Assembly (NCBI RefSeq): GCF_017254865.1
Contig: NZ_JAFKCV010000002.1
Coordinates: forward strand, 497,832-561,831
Direction of reading: 5' to 3'
Origin: Bowmanella dokdonensis
Lineage (GTDB): Bacteria > Pseudomonadota > Gammaproteobacteria > Enterobacterales > Alteromonadaceae
Length of the DNA stretch: 64,000 nt
Part shown: positions 56,337-64,000 of the stretch, piece by piece
Position numbering within the stretch: the stretch's first letter is position 1
Layout: the number at the start of each line of letters is the position of its first letter
Translations under genes and position numbers: made by a program
Notes under the pieces: generated by a model
The model's database searches: none
The model's input: the letters and a program-made list of their open reading frames with translations, nothing else
Told to the model about the DNA's origin: nothing

Positions 56337-56394
56337 ATGTTTCTCCTAAGTTAGACCGGCCGATCACTAATTCAGCGGGTCGAAAAGAGGCGCT

Positions 56395-56422
56395 ATTATA
56401 GCGGCGCCTTTAAGAATAGCAA
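56395..56422 (-). promoter_or_regulatory. Sigma-70 promoter of rpsO
   Basis: On -: TTGCTA, 16 bases, TATAAT. It lies about 60 bases before the rpsO ATG. The -10 is embedded in an AGGCGC/GCGCCT inverted repeat followed by TCTTTT, which could also act as a weak terminator for truB. Confidence 0.65.
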
Positions 56423-56511
56423 GGTTTGAAATTGCCCGTTCACAGCTGACCTACTGGGGTCCTGGCCTTAGTCAGGATGGCCTGTTTTCCTGATAACCCC
56501 TCACTGAGAAC

Positions 56512-57444
56512 TTAACAGACAACCAAGCGTTTCGGCGCCACCCGCCCCGGCTGTTCCACTTCGGCCACGCCAAGGAAACGCCCGTCTGCTTCGGCATAGG
56601 TCCTGACCTGACCGGTCAGATCGCCCGTGTCGGCTTGCACGGGATTGCCATTACTGAAATAGGGCATTTTAGCGGTGGGGACTGTGACCGCCGGCAGATT
56701 CAACACTGCAGTATCCATAGGCAGCAACAGTTTATCCAGCTCGTCGTAATTCACCTGTCCGTCCACAGTGCATTGGGCGGCCCGTTGTTCCAGCTGTTCC
56801 AGGCTCATCATCTGCGCTGTTGGGTAGCCCGCCACCGCTGTTCTGTCCAGCATGGTCACATAGGCACCGCACCCCAGCAGTTGGCCCAGATCATCCACCA
56901 GGGAGCGGATATAGGTGCCCTTGCTACAGTGCACCTGCATATCCACCTCATCCCCTTCGAAGCGGTTGACTCTGATATCGAATATCTCAATATCCCGGGC
57001 TTCGCGGGGCACCTCAATGCCCTTACGGGCATAGTGGTAAAGAGGCTTGCCCTGATACTTCAGGGCGGAGAACATGGAAGGGATTTGTTTGCTCCTGCCA
57101 CGGAAACTGTCCACCGCCACCAGCAGCTGTGATTCAGATACATTGACTGAACGGGTTTCAACCACCTCCCCGTCGGCATCCGAGGTGGTGGTGCGGATAC
57201 CTAACCTCGCAGTAACACTGTAGGTCTTATCCGCATCAAGCAGAAACTGGGAAAACTTGGTGGCTTCCCCCAGGCAGACAGGCAGCATACCGGACGCAAG
57301 CGGATCCAGGGCACCGGTATGGCCGGCCTTAGCCGCATTAAACAACCGCCTGACCTGCTGCATCACCTGGTTGGATGACCCTCCGATGGCCTTGTTGAGC
57401 AAAAAGATGCCATCGACCGAACGGCCCTTGCGCTGTTTTGCCAC
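56512..57444 (-). CDS. truB: tRNA pseudouridine-55 synthase
   Basis: 310 aa from a GTG with AAGGA upstream. The catalytic motif [21 protein letters not shown] places the nucleophilic Asp at residue 47. Further marks are [16 protein letters not shown] and [15 protein letters not shown], with a C-terminal PUA-like domain. Makes pseudouridine in the T loop of most tRNAs. It follows rbfA after five bases. Confidence 0.97.
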   Translation of the reverse strand: MAKQRKGRSVDGIFLLNKAIGGSSNQVMQQVRRLFNAAKAGHTGALDPLASGMLPVCLGEATKFSQFLLDADKTYSVTARLGIRTTTSDADGEVVETRSVNVSESQLLVAVDSFRGRSKQIPSMFSALKYQGKPLYHYARKGIEVPREARDIEIFDIRVNRFEGDEVDMQVHCSKGTYIRSLVDDLGQLLGCGAYVTMLDRTAVAGYPTAQMMSLEQLEQRAAQCTVDGQVNYDELDKLLLPMDTAVLNLPAVTVPTAKMPYFSNGNPVQADTGDLTGQVRTYAEADGRFLGVAEVEQPGRVAPKRLVVC

Positions 57445-57449
57445 CGGCG

Positions 57450-57863
57450 TTATTCCTTGTCTTCACCTTCAGGATCGCGACCTGCTTGTCTGGCCCGCTC
57501 CTTGTCTTTGCTGATGGTTTCGCTGAGCAGGTTGGACAGACGCATGCCCTCAGTAATGGACAGGTCCTGTACAAACCGGATTGCCGGGACCGTCCGCATG
57601 CTCATGCGCTTGGAAAGCAATGATCGGACAAAGCCCTTGTTGTCATCCAGTATGGCCATCTGCTCCTTGATCTTGGCTTCGTCGCTTTCGAAAAAGGTGA
57701 CGAACACCTTGGCGTGGGCCAAATCACGGGAGACCTCGGCACCTGAGACAGTGACCATCCCCAGGCGCGGATCACGGTTCTTGAATTCGTTTTGCAGGAT
57801 ACTGGCCACTTCTTTATGGATTTGTTGGCCGACTCGGTCGGTCCGGGAAAATTCTCTTGCCAT
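57450..57863 (-). CDS. rbfA: Ribosome-binding factor A
   Basis: 137 aa. KH-like RbfA fold with [49 protein letters not shown] and the conserved P-x-(I/L)-R-F region in [14 protein letters not shown]. Needed for late 30S maturation and cold adaptation. The C-terminus is charged ([19 protein letters not shown]), as usual. Confidence 0.97.
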   Translation of the reverse strand: MAREFSRTDRVGQQIHKEVASILQNEFKNRDPRLGMVTVSGAEVSRDLAHAKVFVTFFESDEAKIKEQMAILDDNKGFVRSLLSKRMSMRTVPAIRFVQDLSITEGMRLSNLLSETISKDKERARQAGRDPEGEDKE

Positions 57864-57972
57864 TTGACACTCTCGATTTGCTTGAGCACGAACCCCAAAG
57901 ACAATAACGGAGGCATCAACGCCTCCGCTATTTCATCTTTCTCTCCCGCACTCAGGTGCAGGTTGCGAGCGG

Positions 57973-60582
57973 TTAAAGTTCCCGCTTCACTTCAATGGTT
58001 TCGAAGACCTCGATCTGGTCACCCACTTTGACGTCATTATAGTTCTTCACGCCGATACCACACTCCATGCCGTTACGCACTTCGCTGACATCGTCCTTGA
58101 AGCGACGCAGGGACTCCAGCTCTCCTTCGTAGATGACCACGTTGTCACGCAACACCCGGATAGGCGCGCTGCGCTTGACGATACCCTCGGTAACCATACA
58201 ACCGGCGATGGCTCCCAGCTTGGGTGAACGGAACACATCCCGCACCTCGGCCAGACCGATGATCTGCTGCTTGAATTCCGGTGCCAACATGCCGCTCATG
58301 GCAGCTTTGACTTCATCGATCAGATCGTAGATCACGCTGTAATAACGCAGGTCGATCTCTTCGCCCTCAATGACCTTACGGGCAGAGGCATCGGCCCGCA
58401 CGTTAAAGCCAAGAATAATGGCGCCCGATGCAGCCGCCAGGCTGGCGTCCGTTTCGGTAATTCCGCCTACTCCACTGCCGACGATATTGATCTTCACTTC
58501 ATCGGTAGACAACTTCAGCAAGGAATCACTGATGGCTTCCACCGAGCCTTGTACGTCAGCCTTCAGGACGATATTCAGTTCGCTCACATCACCGGCTTCC
58601 ATATCGGCAAACATGTTCTCCAGCTTGGCCTTTTGTTGCTTGGCCAGCTTCAGTTCACGTTGTTTGGTACGGCGTGTGGCGGCAACCTCTCGGGCCTTAC
58701 GCTCGTCCTGGACCACCCGGGCGTCATCCCCGGCCGCCGGTACGCCGGACAGGCCCAGGATCTCAACGGGGGTGGAGGGGCCGGCCGATTTGACGTCCTG
58801 ACCCAGCTCATCACGCATGGCGCGAACCCGGCCATACTCAAATCCGCACAGCAGGATATCACCGGTTTTCAGTTCACCCTGTTGCACCAGCACAGTGGCC
58901 ACCGGGCCACGGCCCTTGTCAAGGCGGGACTCGATCACTATGCCCTTGGCCGGTCCTTTAGGTACGGCTTTCAGCTCCAGTACTTCGGCCTGCAGGGAGA
59001 TAGCTTCCAGCAGACTGTCCACGCCCATACCTGTCTTGGCTGACACGGGCACAAACTGGTGTTCACCGCCCCACTCTTCTGAAATCACTTCCAACTGAGA
59101 CAGTTCGGTCTTGACCCGATCCGGGTCGGCTGCCTCTTTGTCCATCTTGTTGATGGCCACAATCAGCGGCACGCCCGCAGCACGGGCATGCTGCACTGCT
59201 TCCTTGGTCTGCGGCATCACGCCGTCATCGGCCGCCACCACCAGAATAACAATATCGGTGGCCGTGGCACCACGAGCACGCATAGCGGTGAAGGCCGCGT
59301 GTCCCGGGGTATCCAGGAAGGTAATCTTGCCCAAATCCGTTTCCACGCTGTAGGCGCCGATATGCTGGGTAATACCCCCTGCTTCACCGGCTGCCACCTT
59401 GGCGCGGCGGATATAGTCGAGCAGCGATGTCTTCCCATGGTCAACGTGGCCCATGATAGTCACGACCGGCGCACGGGATGACTTCGCGGCACTGGCGTCC
59501 TCGGCCAACAGTTCCTCTTCCAGGGCATTGTCGTTGACCAGTTCATATTTGTGGCCCATCTCTTCCACCACCAAAACAGCGGTATCACGATCCAGAACCT
59601 GATTGATAGTGACCATTTCGCCCATTTTCATCATGGTCTTGATCACTTCGGTAGCCTTGATGGCCAGCTTGTTGGCCAATTCGCCAACCGTTATTGTCTC
59701 ACCTAATTTAACCACTCTCTCCACCGGTTGCGCAGGTTTGTTAAAGCCATGCATTAAGTCTGCACCTGCATTTTTCTTCTTCTTGGATTTACGACGACGG
59801 CCGCCACGTTCAAACTGGATGTCTTCCTCGTCCTCTGCCTCCTGGGCATAACGGTTGGAGTGCAGATGCACTTCTTCCGCTTCCCGGCGACGACGGCGAT
59901 CATCTTCTTCTTTCCAGCGACGCTCATTTTCCTCAGCCAGCTTGCGGGCCTTTTCGGCCGCCTTCTTGGCTTCTTTTTCCAGCCGGCGCTGATTCTCTTC
60001 TTCCTGTTGCAGGCGGATACGCTCTGCTTCCTGACGGGCCTGTTCTCGCTCGGCCTTCTCTTCGTCAGTCAGGTGTGCTTCCTTCTCGCGGGCCTCGGCC
60101 TCGCGACGCTCACGCTCGGCTTTTTCCGCCTCGGCTCTGACCTTGGCTTCCGCCTCTTTGCGCAGCCGTTCTTCCTCAACTTTTCTGGCTTGCTCTTCAG
60201 CCAGACGTCTTGCTTCCTCGCGGGCCTGTTCTTCCTCAGCGCGACGCTTGGCTTCTTCTTCGGCCAGGCGGGCTTCCTCGACTTCGCTGCGCTTGACATA
60301 GGTGCGCTTCTTGCGCACTTCCACCTTGACCGATTTGGACTTGCCCTGGGCATTAATACTCAGGGTACTGGTGGTACGGCGTTTCAGCGTCATCCGGGTG
60401 GGCTCAGTGGAGCCGGCACCGCCATGTTGCTTGCTCAGATGGTCGAGCAGGTTGCGTTTCTCGTCTTCCGACACCTGATCGCCGGCACTTTTCTTGATGC
60501 CCGCATCAGCAAACTGCTGAACCAGACGGTCAACCGATGTGCCAATATCACCGGCAAGCTTTTCTATGGATACATCTGCCAT
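57973..60582 (-). CDS. infB: Translation initiation factor IF-2
   Basis: 869 aa. An N-terminal IF2_N domain is followed by a long Glu/Ala/Arg-rich helical linker (~95-250). The GTPase domain has G1 in GHVDHGKTS (~376), DTPGHAAF and NKMDK, and then domains II-IV follow, ending in the initiator-tRNA-binding C2 domain ([21 protein letters not shown]). Delivers fMet-tRNA to the 30S subunit. GGGAGGAAC precedes the ATG. 24 bases after nusA. Confidence 0.98.
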   Translation of the reverse strand: MADVSIEKLAGDIGTSVDRLVQQFADAGIKKSAGDQVSEDEKRNLLDHLSKQHGGAGSTEPTRMTLKRRTTSTLSINAQGKSKSVKVEVRKKRTYVKRSEVEEARLAEEEAKRRAEEEQAREEARRLAEEQARKVEEERLRKEAEAKVRAEAEKAERERREAEAREKEAHLTDEEKAEREQARQEAERIRLQQEEENQRRLEKEAKKAAEKARKLAEENERRWKEEDDRRRRREAEEVHLHSNRYAQEAEDEEDIQFERGGRRRKSKKKKNAGADLMHGFNKPAQPVERVVKLGETITVGELANKLAIKATEVIKTMMKMGEMVTINQVLDRDTAVLVVEEMGHKYELVNDNALEEELLAEDASAAKSSRAPVVTIMGHVDHGKTSLLDYIRRAKVAAGEAGGITQHIGAYSVETDLGKITFLDTPGHAAFTAMRARGATATDIVILVVAADDGVMPQTKEAVQHARAAGVPLIVAINKMDKEAADPDRVKTELSQLEVISEEWGGEHQFVPVSAKTGMGVDSLLEAISLQAEVLELKAVPKGPAKGIVIESRLDKGRGPVATVLVQQGELKTGDILLCGFEYGRVRAMRDELGQDVKSAGPSTPVEILGLSGVPAAGDDARVVQDERKAREVAATRRTKQRELKLAKQQKAKLENMFADMEAGDVSELNIVLKADVQGSVEAISDSLLKLSTDEVKINIVGSGVGGITETDASLAAASGAIILGFNVRADASARKVIEGEEIDLRYYSVIYDLIDEVKAAMSGMLAPEFKQQIIGLAEVRDVFRSPKLGAIAGCMVTEGIVKRSAPIRVLRDNVVIYEGELESLRRFKDDVSEVRNGMECGIGVKNYNDVKVGDQIEVFETIEVKREL

Positions 60583-60606
60583 GTGTGTTTGTTCCTCCCG
60601 TTGACC

Positions 60607-62100
60607 TTATTCTTCACTGAACCAGACGATGTTGCGGGCGGCCATGATCAGCTCTCCCGCTTTCGCTTCACCCAGTTCCTCTATATCACTGATATCGTCG
60701 ACACCCTGTTCAGCCAGGCTTTCCAGGTCGGTAACTCCACGACTGGCCAGCAGGAAGGCCACATGCCTTTCCATGCCGGGCAGATTCAGCAGTTCTTCCT
60801 TGGGTTCGGCATTTTCCAGCGACTCCTCGTTAGCCAGAGCCTGCGTCGTCAGGAAAGCACGGGCCCGCTCACGCAGCTCTTCGACCATGTTTTCGTCCAG
60901 CCCTTCAATGGCCAGCAGCTCGGAGGCCGGCACATAGGCTATTTCTTCCAGGGTGGTAAAGCCTTCTTCCACCAGCACGATGGCGAAGTCTTCATCAATA
61001 TCCAGACCAGTAACAAAACGCTGCAATACCTTGGCGTTTTCTTCTTCGTGCTTGGCATTGAGGTCTTCCACCGTCATCACATTCAGCTCCCAGCCGGAAA
61101 GCTGGCTGGCCAGACGTACGTTCTGACCGCTACGGCCGATGGCCTGGGCCAGATTGTCCGCTTCTACCGCCACATCCATGGTTTTGTTGTCTTCGTCAAC
61201 CACGATGGATGCCACTTCTGCAGGAGCCATGGCGTTGATAACAAATTGCGCCGGGTTCTCGTCCCACAGGATAATATCGACCCGCTCACCGCCCAGTTCA
61301 CCGGATACGGCCTGCACCCGCGAGCCGCGCATACCCACGCAGGCACCTACAGGATCCAGACGTTTGTCATTGGTCTTGACGGCAATCTTGGCGCGGGAAC
61401 CCGGATCTCGGGCTGCGGCCTTGATTTCCAGCACTTCCTCGGCAATTTCCGGCACTTCGATACGGAACAGTTCCACCAGCATATCGGGGTGGGTACGGCT
61501 GATAAACAACTGGGCACCACGTGCTTCCGGCTTAATCACGTACAGCAGGCCGCGAACCCGATCACCCGGGCGAAACGTTTCGCGGGGCAGCATGTCTTCA
61601 CGGTAAATAACGCCCTCGGCATTATTGCCCAAATCAACGATAATATTGTCGCGGTTAACCTTTTTGACTGTGCCGGTAACCAACTCACCCACCCTGTCTT
61701 CATACTCGGCCAACACCTGGGCCCGTTCCGCCTCGCGGACTTTCTGTACTATGACCTGTTTGGCTGTCTGGGTGGTGATGCGGTCGAAAACAATGGATTC
61801 GATCTGCTCTTCCACATAATCATCCACCTCTATTTCGGGTTCGTCGATTTGCGCGGCGGACAGGGTCATTTCTGCAAAGGGGTTCTCCTGGGGTTGATCA
61901 TCGGGGATCACCCTCCAGCGGCGGAACGTATCGAAATCACCAGTCTCGCGGTTAATACTGACACGGACTTCAATCTCACCTTCATTCTTTTTCTTGGTCG
62001 CACTGGCGATGGCAAATTCCAACGCTTCGAAGATTTTTTCGCGTGGAACCTGTTTTTCGTTGGATACGGCTTCAGCCACTAATAGAATTTCTTTATTCAT
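60607..62100 (-). CDS. nusA: Transcription termination/antitermination factor NusA
   Basis: 497 aa. N-terminal RNA-polymerase-binding domain ([19 protein letters not shown]), S1 domain ([21 protein letters not shown]), two KH domains ([20 protein letters not shown] and [18 protein letters not shown]) and two acidic C-terminal repeats, the E. coli-type layout. Regulates pausing, termination and antitermination. In E. coli NusA also represses this operon; the terminator-like leader before rimP could support that here. Confidence 0.98.
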   Translation of the reverse strand: MNKEILLVAEAVSNEKQVPREKIFEALEFAIASATKKKNEGEIEVRVSINRETGDFDTFRRWRVIPDDQPQENPFAEMTLSAAQIDEPEIEVDDYVEEQIESIVFDRITTQTAKQVIVQKVREAERAQVLAEYEDRVGELVTGTVKKVNRDNIIVDLGNNAEGVIYREDMLPRETFRPGDRVRGLLYVIKPEARGAQLFISRTHPDMLVELFRIEVPEIAEEVLEIKAAARDPGSRAKIAVKTNDKRLDPVGACVGMRGSRVQAVSGELGGERVDIILWDENPAQFVINAMAPAEVASIVVDEDNKTMDVAVEADNLAQAIGRSGQNVRLASQLSGWELNVMTVEDLNAKHEEENAKVLQRFVTGLDIDEDFAIVLVEEGFTTLEEIAYVPASELLAIEGLDENMVEELRERARAFLTTQALANEESLENAEPKEELLNLPGMERHVAFLLASRGVTDLESLAEQGVDDISDIEELGEAKAGELIMAARNIVWFSEE

Positions 62101-62157
62101 TGCCCCTTTGCCTCACTCATACTTCCTATCCGAAGTGTGTTAGTCCTTAAGACCTGG

Positions 62158-62616
62158 TTAATCAAAATTTGGTACCAGATTGCCTTTTTCTATATTTGCG
62201 ATGGCCAGCTTAAAATTCTGTCCGTCCACCTCTATATCCAGGGTGCCATTTTCAACGCTCAGCACCTTGCCTTTGAAATTGCGTCTGTTGTCCATCGGCA
62301 TGCGAAGCCGCACCGATACGGTTTCGCCGACTACAGCCTGGTAATGCGCCTCCCTGAACAGGGGACGATCCATACCTGGGGACGAGACTTCCAGGTTGTA
62401 TTCGCTGTTGATGGGATCTTCTACATCCAGCACCGCACTGACCTGGTGACTCACATCGGCACAATTGTCCACCGTGATCCCCTCGGGATGATCGATAAAC
62501 AGGCGCAGGGTCGAATGCTTGCCGGCCCGCACAAATTCTATTCCCAGCAACTCAAAGCCCAGAGCTTCGACGGCCGGAGTAAGCATTTCTGTCAGTGTTT
62601 GTTCCAGTTTTGACAA
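62158..62616 (-). CDS. rimP: Ribosome maturation factor RimP
   Basis: 152 aa from a TTG at 62616, chosen because the product then begins (M)[27 protein letters not shown], aligning with known RimP starts, and GGAG lies eight bases upstream. The open frame extends upstream through two hairpins and is not coding there. Marks: [16 protein letters not shown] and [15 protein letters not shown]. Required for 30S maturation. Confidence 0.95.
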   Translation of the reverse strand: MSKLEQTLTEMLTPAVEALGFELLGIEFVRAGKHSTLRLFIDHPEGITVDNCADVSHQVSAVLDVEDPINSEYNLEVSSPGMDRPLFREAHYQAVVGETVSVRLRMPMDNRRNFKGKVLSVENGTLDIEVDGQNFKLAIANIEKGNLVPNFD

Positions 62617-62632
62617 AACCAGGCTCCAAAAA

Positions 62633-62678
62633 CAAAAAAAGGGCATAAAGCCCAGACACTCGGTGGGGGATAACCCCC
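62633..62678 (-). promoter_or_regulatory. Leader hairpins of rimP with terminator-like end
   Basis: On -: GGGGG-TTAT-CCCCC, then GGGC-TTTAT-GCCC followed by seven T residues, ending just before the rimP ribosome site. The second hairpin plus T run is a short intrinsic-terminator shape in a 5' leader, so attenuation is possible. Confidence 0.5.
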
Positions 62679-62840
62679 TTACATCTATGTAAGCCGCAAC
62701 AGCACCGTGACTAAGCTTACCCAACATTAATTACAGATGCCAGATGCTTGTCTCGATTTGCGAGTGCCGGGACGATATGGGCAAGCCAGACTGATTTTCA
62801 ACCTGCCTCTGTTGAGGCATGGAAATCCCTGAACGAACCC

Positions 62841-62874
62841 AACAAAAAGCCCCGGTCTAGCGGGGCTTTTTGTT
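62841..62874. terminator. Bidirectional intrinsic terminator downstream of metY
   Basis: AACAAAAAGCCCCG pairs with CGGGGCTTTTTGTT around a short loop, with T tracts on both strands. On - it follows the tRNA gene by about 50 bases, so part of the transcription should stop before rimP. Confidence 0.88.
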
Positions 62875-62926
62875 ATCAGGACTTTCATCCTGCAATTTCC
62901 TGCTGACATTTCAATGTCAGCGAAAT

Positions 62927-63003
<77 letters not shown>

Positions 63004-63057
63004 TCTGAAGTCTTCTCTTGGAGGTTTCCGCTAGTGCGCCGCCTCAAGATGGTGCGT

Positions 63058-63085
63058 ATTATACATAGGCAAAGTAAGCACGCAA
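63058..63085 (-). promoter_or_regulatory. Sigma-70 promoter of metY
   Basis: On -: TTGCGT, 16 bases, TATAAT. The start point would be near 63050, about 47 bases before the tRNA. The sequence after the -10 box (ACGCACC) is GC-rich, as in stringently controlled stable-RNA promoters. Confidence 0.8.
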
Positions 63086-63299
63086 GCCATTCTATGAAAT
63101 ATTCATTAAAGCCTTGTCTGGTTGCCTAATTAACCAGCACAACGCCTAAACAAACGGCGATTTCGGCTAATTTGCTCCTGTTACAATTATAGTAGACAGC
63201 AGGAGGGCAGGTTTTCTCCCTTTTTACGCTGTAGAGGTTTCGAATAGCCAAAACGAAGTGGCAACAAGAATCGATATCATTAGCTAATATATTGATTTG

Positions 63300-63315
63300 A
63301 ATGAATAATTTCATT
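63300..63315. promoter_or_regulatory. Fur-box-like palindrome upstream of bacterioferritin
   Basis: AATGAA-TAAT-TTCATT lies 57 bases before the ATG. It partly resembles the GATAATGATnATCATTATC Fur consensus, and iron control of ferritins is common, so Fur binding is plausible but not shown. Confidence 0.35.
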
Positions 63316-63371
63316 ATTGAGCCGAATTGTTCTACACTTGTTGGATAATTTCAGTGAACAAGGTCTGACAG

Positions 63372-63839
63372 ATGAAAGGCAATAAAAAGGTCATTGACGG
63401 CCTGAACCGGCTGCTCGCCAATGAGCTGGCCGCCATGGATCAATATTTTATTCACTCCCGCATGTATCAGGACTGGGGGCTGAACAAGCTCTACGAACGA
63501 ATCGACCATGAGTTTGACGATGAGAAGGGTCATGCGGCCGCGCTCATCGAGCGCATCCTGTTTCTGGAAGGTACCCCTGATATGACCACCCGTGATGCAC
63601 TGGCAGTGGGCAAGGACGTGCCGGACATGTTGCAGAACGATTTAAACGTGGAATATAAGGTACAGAAGCTGCTTAAGGAGACCATCAAACTCTGTGAGCA
63701 GGAACAGGATTATGTCAGCCGCGATATGCTCACCAGCCTGCTCAAGGACACCGAGGACGACCATGCCTACTGGCTGGAGCAGCAGCTACGCCTGATTAAG
63801 ATGGTAGGCCTGCCGAATTACCTGCAATCGCAGATGTAG
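63372..63839 (+). CDS. bfr: Bacterioferritin, subunit type without the heme-ligand methionine
   Basis: 155 aa four-helix ferritin. The ferroxidase ligands are in their usual places: Glu18, Glu51, His54, Glu94, Glu127 and His130. Residue 52, where E. coli bacterioferritin has the heme-coordinating Met, is Lys (DDEKGH). The subunit may therefore not bind heme by itself and may co-assemble with a heme-binding partner, as in two-subunit systems. No partner gene or bfd is visible in this window. Stores iron as ferric mineral in the cytoplasm. Confidence 0.93.
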   Translation: MKGNKKVIDGLNRLLANELAAMDQYFIHSRMYQDWGLNKLYERIDHEFDDEKGHAAALIERILFLEGTPDMTTRDALAVGKDVPDMLQNDLNVEYKVQKLLKETIKLCEQEQDYVSRDMLTSLLKDTEDDHAYWLEQQLRLIKMVGLPNYLQSQM

Positions 63840-63845
63840 CCATTA

Positions 63846-63873
63846 AAGTAACAAGTGACAGGTAACGAGTGAC
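63846..63873. repeat. Four degenerate tandem 7-mers (RRGTRAC)
   Basis: AAGTAAC, AAGTGAC, AGGTAAC and GAGTGAC stand in exact tandem and abut the IS end. The last copy equals the reverse complement of the GTCACTC unit at 11,794-11,835. Confidence 0.8.
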
Positions 63874-64000
63874 TGATCTGCCCCCAATAAAGTAGACACG
63901 GGTTGCAAACTATTGTTTTTCAAATGCCATGGGGCTGACTCCACCGAGTGTCCCATGACGTCTTACTGTATTGTAATACTCTTCGATATACCACTTGGCT
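63874..64000 (-). mobile_element. End of an IS3-family insertion sequence, cut by the window edge
   Basis: A probable IS end starts 5'-TGATCTGCCCCCAATAAAG, with the TG dinucleotide typical of IS3-type ends. It is followed by the C-terminus of the transposase on -. The rest of the element lies outside the window. Confidence 0.75.
63910..64000 (-). CDS. IS3-family transposase (OrfB), C-terminal fragment
   Basis: Partial frame of 29 residues before a TAG at 63912-63910. The sequence WYIEEYYNTVRRHGTLGG followed by VSPMAFEKQ is the characteristic C-terminal end of the IS3-type DDE integrase domain (compare the YN-x-RRH-x-x-LG-x-x-SP pattern). The catalytic DDE residues lie outside the window. Not visible among longer frames because the window cuts it. 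Confidence 0.88.
   Translation of the reverse strand, partial: AKWYIEEYYNTVRRHGTLGGVSPMAFEKQ

Larger units (their letters stand above)
63004..63371. other. Divergent regulatory region between metY and the bacterioferritin gene
   Basis: 368 bases without a gene. It holds the metY promoter near its left end and an AT-rich segment with palindromes before the bacterioferritin start. Nothing else is recognised. Confidence 0.6.

Noticed and set aside
59860..62082. A 740-codon + strand open frame opposite infB and nusA.
   Set aside because: It lies antisense to two certain genes and its odd composition (runs of Phe, Leu, Gln, His) is what the complement of charged coding sequence gives. No ribosome site or homology.

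Overview
This 64 kb window looks like the chromosome of a marine or halotolerant gammaproteobacterium of the Alteromonadales (Alteromonadaceae type). The basis is the gene order around leuS-lptE-holA-nadD-rsfS-rlmH-mrdA-mrdB-rlpA-dacA and metY-rimP-nusA-infB-rbfA-truB-rpsO, both of which match the enterobacterial and Alteromonadales layout. The assignment is an inference from gene content and family resemblance, not from a database search.

Region 1 (1-13,470) is accessory and metabolic. It holds a membrane diguanylate cyclase, an AAC(3)-I-like acetyltransferase, two beta-lactamase-fold serine hydrolases, an overlapping cupin/GFA/amidohydrolase operon whose last gene is truncated, SRPBCC and VOC proteins, a secreted Nudix-fold protein with a degenerate Nudix box, an NnrU-like membrane protein, a frameshifted esterase, glutaminase, a CHMI-type tautomerase and a small stress-like set (ChaB, a two-helix membrane protein, a PfpI/DJ-1 protein).

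Region 2 (13,500-34,230) is a complete Wzx/Wzy-dependent exopolysaccharide locus. A + strand operon (beta-helix protein, two sulfotransferases, GT2) converges on a long - strand operon (outer-membrane beta-barrel, short Wza/OPX, Wzc-type BY-kinase, PHP tyrosine phosphatase, WecG-type GT26, two GT4, Wzy-like polymerase, GT2, Wzx flippase, pyruvyltransferase). The initiating glycosylphosphotransferase (WcaJ type) lies divergently on +, and an acyltransferase-3 gene converges on it. Three close matches to the sigma-54 -24/-12 promoter stand at the heads of these transcription units, which suggests coordinated enhancer-dependent control. A 263-bp MITE-like element sits between the WcaJ and acyltransferase genes, and its CTAG target duplication preserved both stop codons.

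Region 3 (34,350-46,160) is the cell-envelope/translation cluster: ybeL, leuS, lptE, holA, nadD, rsfS, rlmH, PBP2, RodA, RlpA and PBP5. Many of these genes are coupled by ATGA or TGATG overlaps. Arrays of 7-bp tandem repeats lie at the nadD-rsfS junction.

Region 4 (46,155-56,050) holds a periplasmic binding protein, divergent queE and queC, a G3E GTPase translationally coupled to a Tat-exported PhoX phosphatase, chromate transporter ChrA, a four-CBS/PAS/GGDEF/EAL protein and YqhA.

Region 5 (56,060-64,000) is the translation operon read on - from the initiator tRNA (metY) through rimP, nusA, infB, rbfA, truB and rpsO. It is followed on + by a bacterioferritin that lacks the heme-ligating Met52, then by the end of an IS3-family element that runs off the window.

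The most unusual sequence-level signals are the sigma-54-like promoters of the polysaccharide locus, the CTAG-flanked MITE that supplies two stop codons, and a family of period-7 tandem repeats at four places, one of which encodes the C-terminus of NadD.
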